A DNA stretch of 64,000 nucleotides, taken from Bettongia penicillata ogilbyi (Eukaryota > Chordata > Mammalia > Diprotodontia > Potoroidae). Both the position numbers and the translations under genes were made by a program. Shown here piece by piece: positions 62,850 to 64,000 of the stretch; position 1 is the stretch's first letter, and every line of letters starts with the position of its first letter. Under the pieces are notes generated by a model. The model made no database searches. It was not told the DNA's origin and saw nothing but the letters and a program-made list of their open reading frames with translations. The stretch spans positions 4,999,242-5,063,241 of the forward strand of contig JAJHZJ010000252.1 in NCBI GenBank assembly GCA_023548195.1, read 5' to 3'.

Positions 62850-63085
62850 ATAAGTTCAAGTCCCTCATTTTACAAATGAAGAAATTGAGGCCTCCAAAGG
62901 TTAAGTAACTTGCACAATTATTTCGTCAGACCTAGATTCAGATCTTCGTTCTGGCATTTACTATTTTGTCTTCTTGGGCAAATTAATACCTCTCTAGGCT
63001 TCATTTTCCTTATCTTAAAACAGGAGGGGCACTCTTCACATAGAGGTGATGTTTAAGGTCCCTTCCAGACCCTCAATCTTACGAT
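62850..63085. repeat. Back-to-back MIR fragments
   Basis: 62855-62925 antisense ('tttacaaatgaagaaattga'), then 62930-63080 sense ('ctttctgg'-type core, 'cttcattttccttatctt'). Confidence 0.65.
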
Positions 63086-63765
63086 TAATTAATGTTTGTT
63101 GAACTGGATTGAATTGAATTAAGTGACTGACTAATAGTAAAGATTTCAGGCACCTCAGTGGCTAGAAAAGACAGAAACCAGAGGGGACTGTGCCTTAAAT
63201 CAAGCAGGACAAATAGCCTACTGGTAGAGCTGCTCCTAAATTCAAAGATAGCTTTTCTGATCTGGAAAGATCTATATGGATTTAACACAACTAATGTCTT
63301 TATTCCAACAATAATACTGATCTCAGCATTACCAACTTGGTTGGAGATTCTAGGTTCTCTCTCAAGGATGTTCCATCCCTACTGTGTTAGTCCTTATTTA
63401 TGTGGCCTGTTTTCCTTGGCATCATTCTGAAAAGGCAGATAGGGAGTATGTCTGAGCTCTTTCCTTTACCCTACAGTGCCTAAGACTCCAAGATAAATGC
63501 TGTATCATCACAGACAAGTGAAACTTCTATTTTTTCCTGTTGCATAAATTCAAACTCATTCTTTTGCTAATCATTTCCTCAGCACTCATGTTTAAAGTCA
63601 TACAATTCTGGGAGTTATTGTTCTTAAACAAAGTTCCGCAACTTACTGGAGAGCAAGTAGGATAAAACCTCACAAATTTATATATCAAGTATTTCTATAC
63701 TTGGATGTGGTAAGATGGGTATGGAGAGATAGGATTAGGACATGTACTCTTATAATAGTAATAAC

Positions 63766-64000
63766 AAGAAGAAGAAGAAGAAGCATTTATATAGCACTTT
63801 AAGGTTTGTGAAGTGCTTTGCAAACCTTATATCATTTGAATCTCATAACAACCTTGAGATAGGTGCTATTATTACCCCCATTTCACATGTGGGGAAATTG
63901 AGGTTAAGAGCAATTAAATAATTTATCCAGAGGTACACAGTCAACAAACATCTAAGATAGAACTCAAATTCAGGACGTCCTAAATCTGAGTCTAGCACTC
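63766..64000 (-). repeat. MIR-type marsupial SINE, antisense, cut by window end
   Basis: An AAG run leads into 'catttatatagcactttaag', 'tcatttgaatctcataacaa', 'ccccatttcacatgtgggga'. The element runs past the right edge. Confidence 0.87.

Larger units (their letters stand above)
58401..64000. other. Upstream flank of OTC, no second gene found
   Basis: 5.6 kb beyond the promoter, with SINEs, L2 copies on both strands, an L1 3' UTR fragment and a triplet satellite. In human the next gene upstream is RPGR, head-to-head with OTC. No RPGR exon is recognised here, which fits the larger human spacing. 60780-61560 and 63090-63760 have no recognisable content. Confidence 0.6.

Noticed and set aside
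58400..64000. A second gene (RPGR) upstream of OTC
   Set aside because: No frame here resembles RPGR, and the human spacing is several times larger than the flank available.

Overview
This window is vertebrate nuclear DNA, almost certainly from a marsupial. It carries many copies of the marsupial tRNA/CORE-type SINE (a tRNA-like head, a middle reading like 'gggcaagtcacttaacc', and a tail of the type 'gccaagaaaaccccaaatgg'), together with old L2, L3/CR1, L1 and RTE/BovB LINE fragments and many microsatellites. I cannot resolve the species. There is no prokaryotic signal, no CRISPR array and no operon structure.

The only protein-coding gene I can support is OTC, the mitochondrial ornithine transcarbamylase of the urea cycle, on the minus strand. 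Exons 1 to 6 are present with exact splice junctions: 58088..58164, 38813..38951, 34203..34284, 21751..21838, 10481..10634 and 6696..6818. They are 77, 139, 82, 88, 154 and 123 bases long, which are the lengths I know for the human gene. They join in frame to 663 bases, codons 1 to 221 of about 354. Exons 7 to 10 (rest of the ornithine domain, the catalytic Cys region, the stop codon) lie beyond the left edge. The 5' flank and promoter occupy the right end, from 58165 to 64000.

Layout, left to right: partial intron 6 (1..6695; L2, SINEs, a long CT/GT-rich satellite); exon 6; intron 5 (3.7 kb; an L1 3' end interrupted by a SINE carrying a 75-base internal duplication); exon 5; intron 4 (11.1 kb; a BovB-like RTE 3' end, an L3/CR1 fragment split by a 547-base insertion with a perfect 13-base target-site duplication, a large AT/GT satellite); exon 4; intron 3 (12.4 kb; a probable solo LTR inside an antisense L2, two perfect hairpins, a perfect 66-base tandem duplication, two repeat-poor blocks); exon 3; intron 2 (4.5 kb; an L1 with the inverted 5' segment typical of twin priming); exon 2; intron 1 (19.1 kb; a long decayed L1 ORF2, a pair of LTR-like repeats, an RTE fragment, a probable LTR plus primer-binding-site remnant, several L2 pieces, GT satellites); exon 1; then the upstream flank (L2 copies and a ~290-base GAT/GGT triplet repeat).

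I found no undescribed biological system. The observations best worth a second look are: a glutamine at residue 26 and a terminal A in exon 1, matching as I recall a human disease allele; several insertions whose history can be read from flanking host elements; the BovB relic; and two repeat-poor intron 3 blocks, one with a perfect CTTTGTTAACAAAG palindrome, that could be regulatory.
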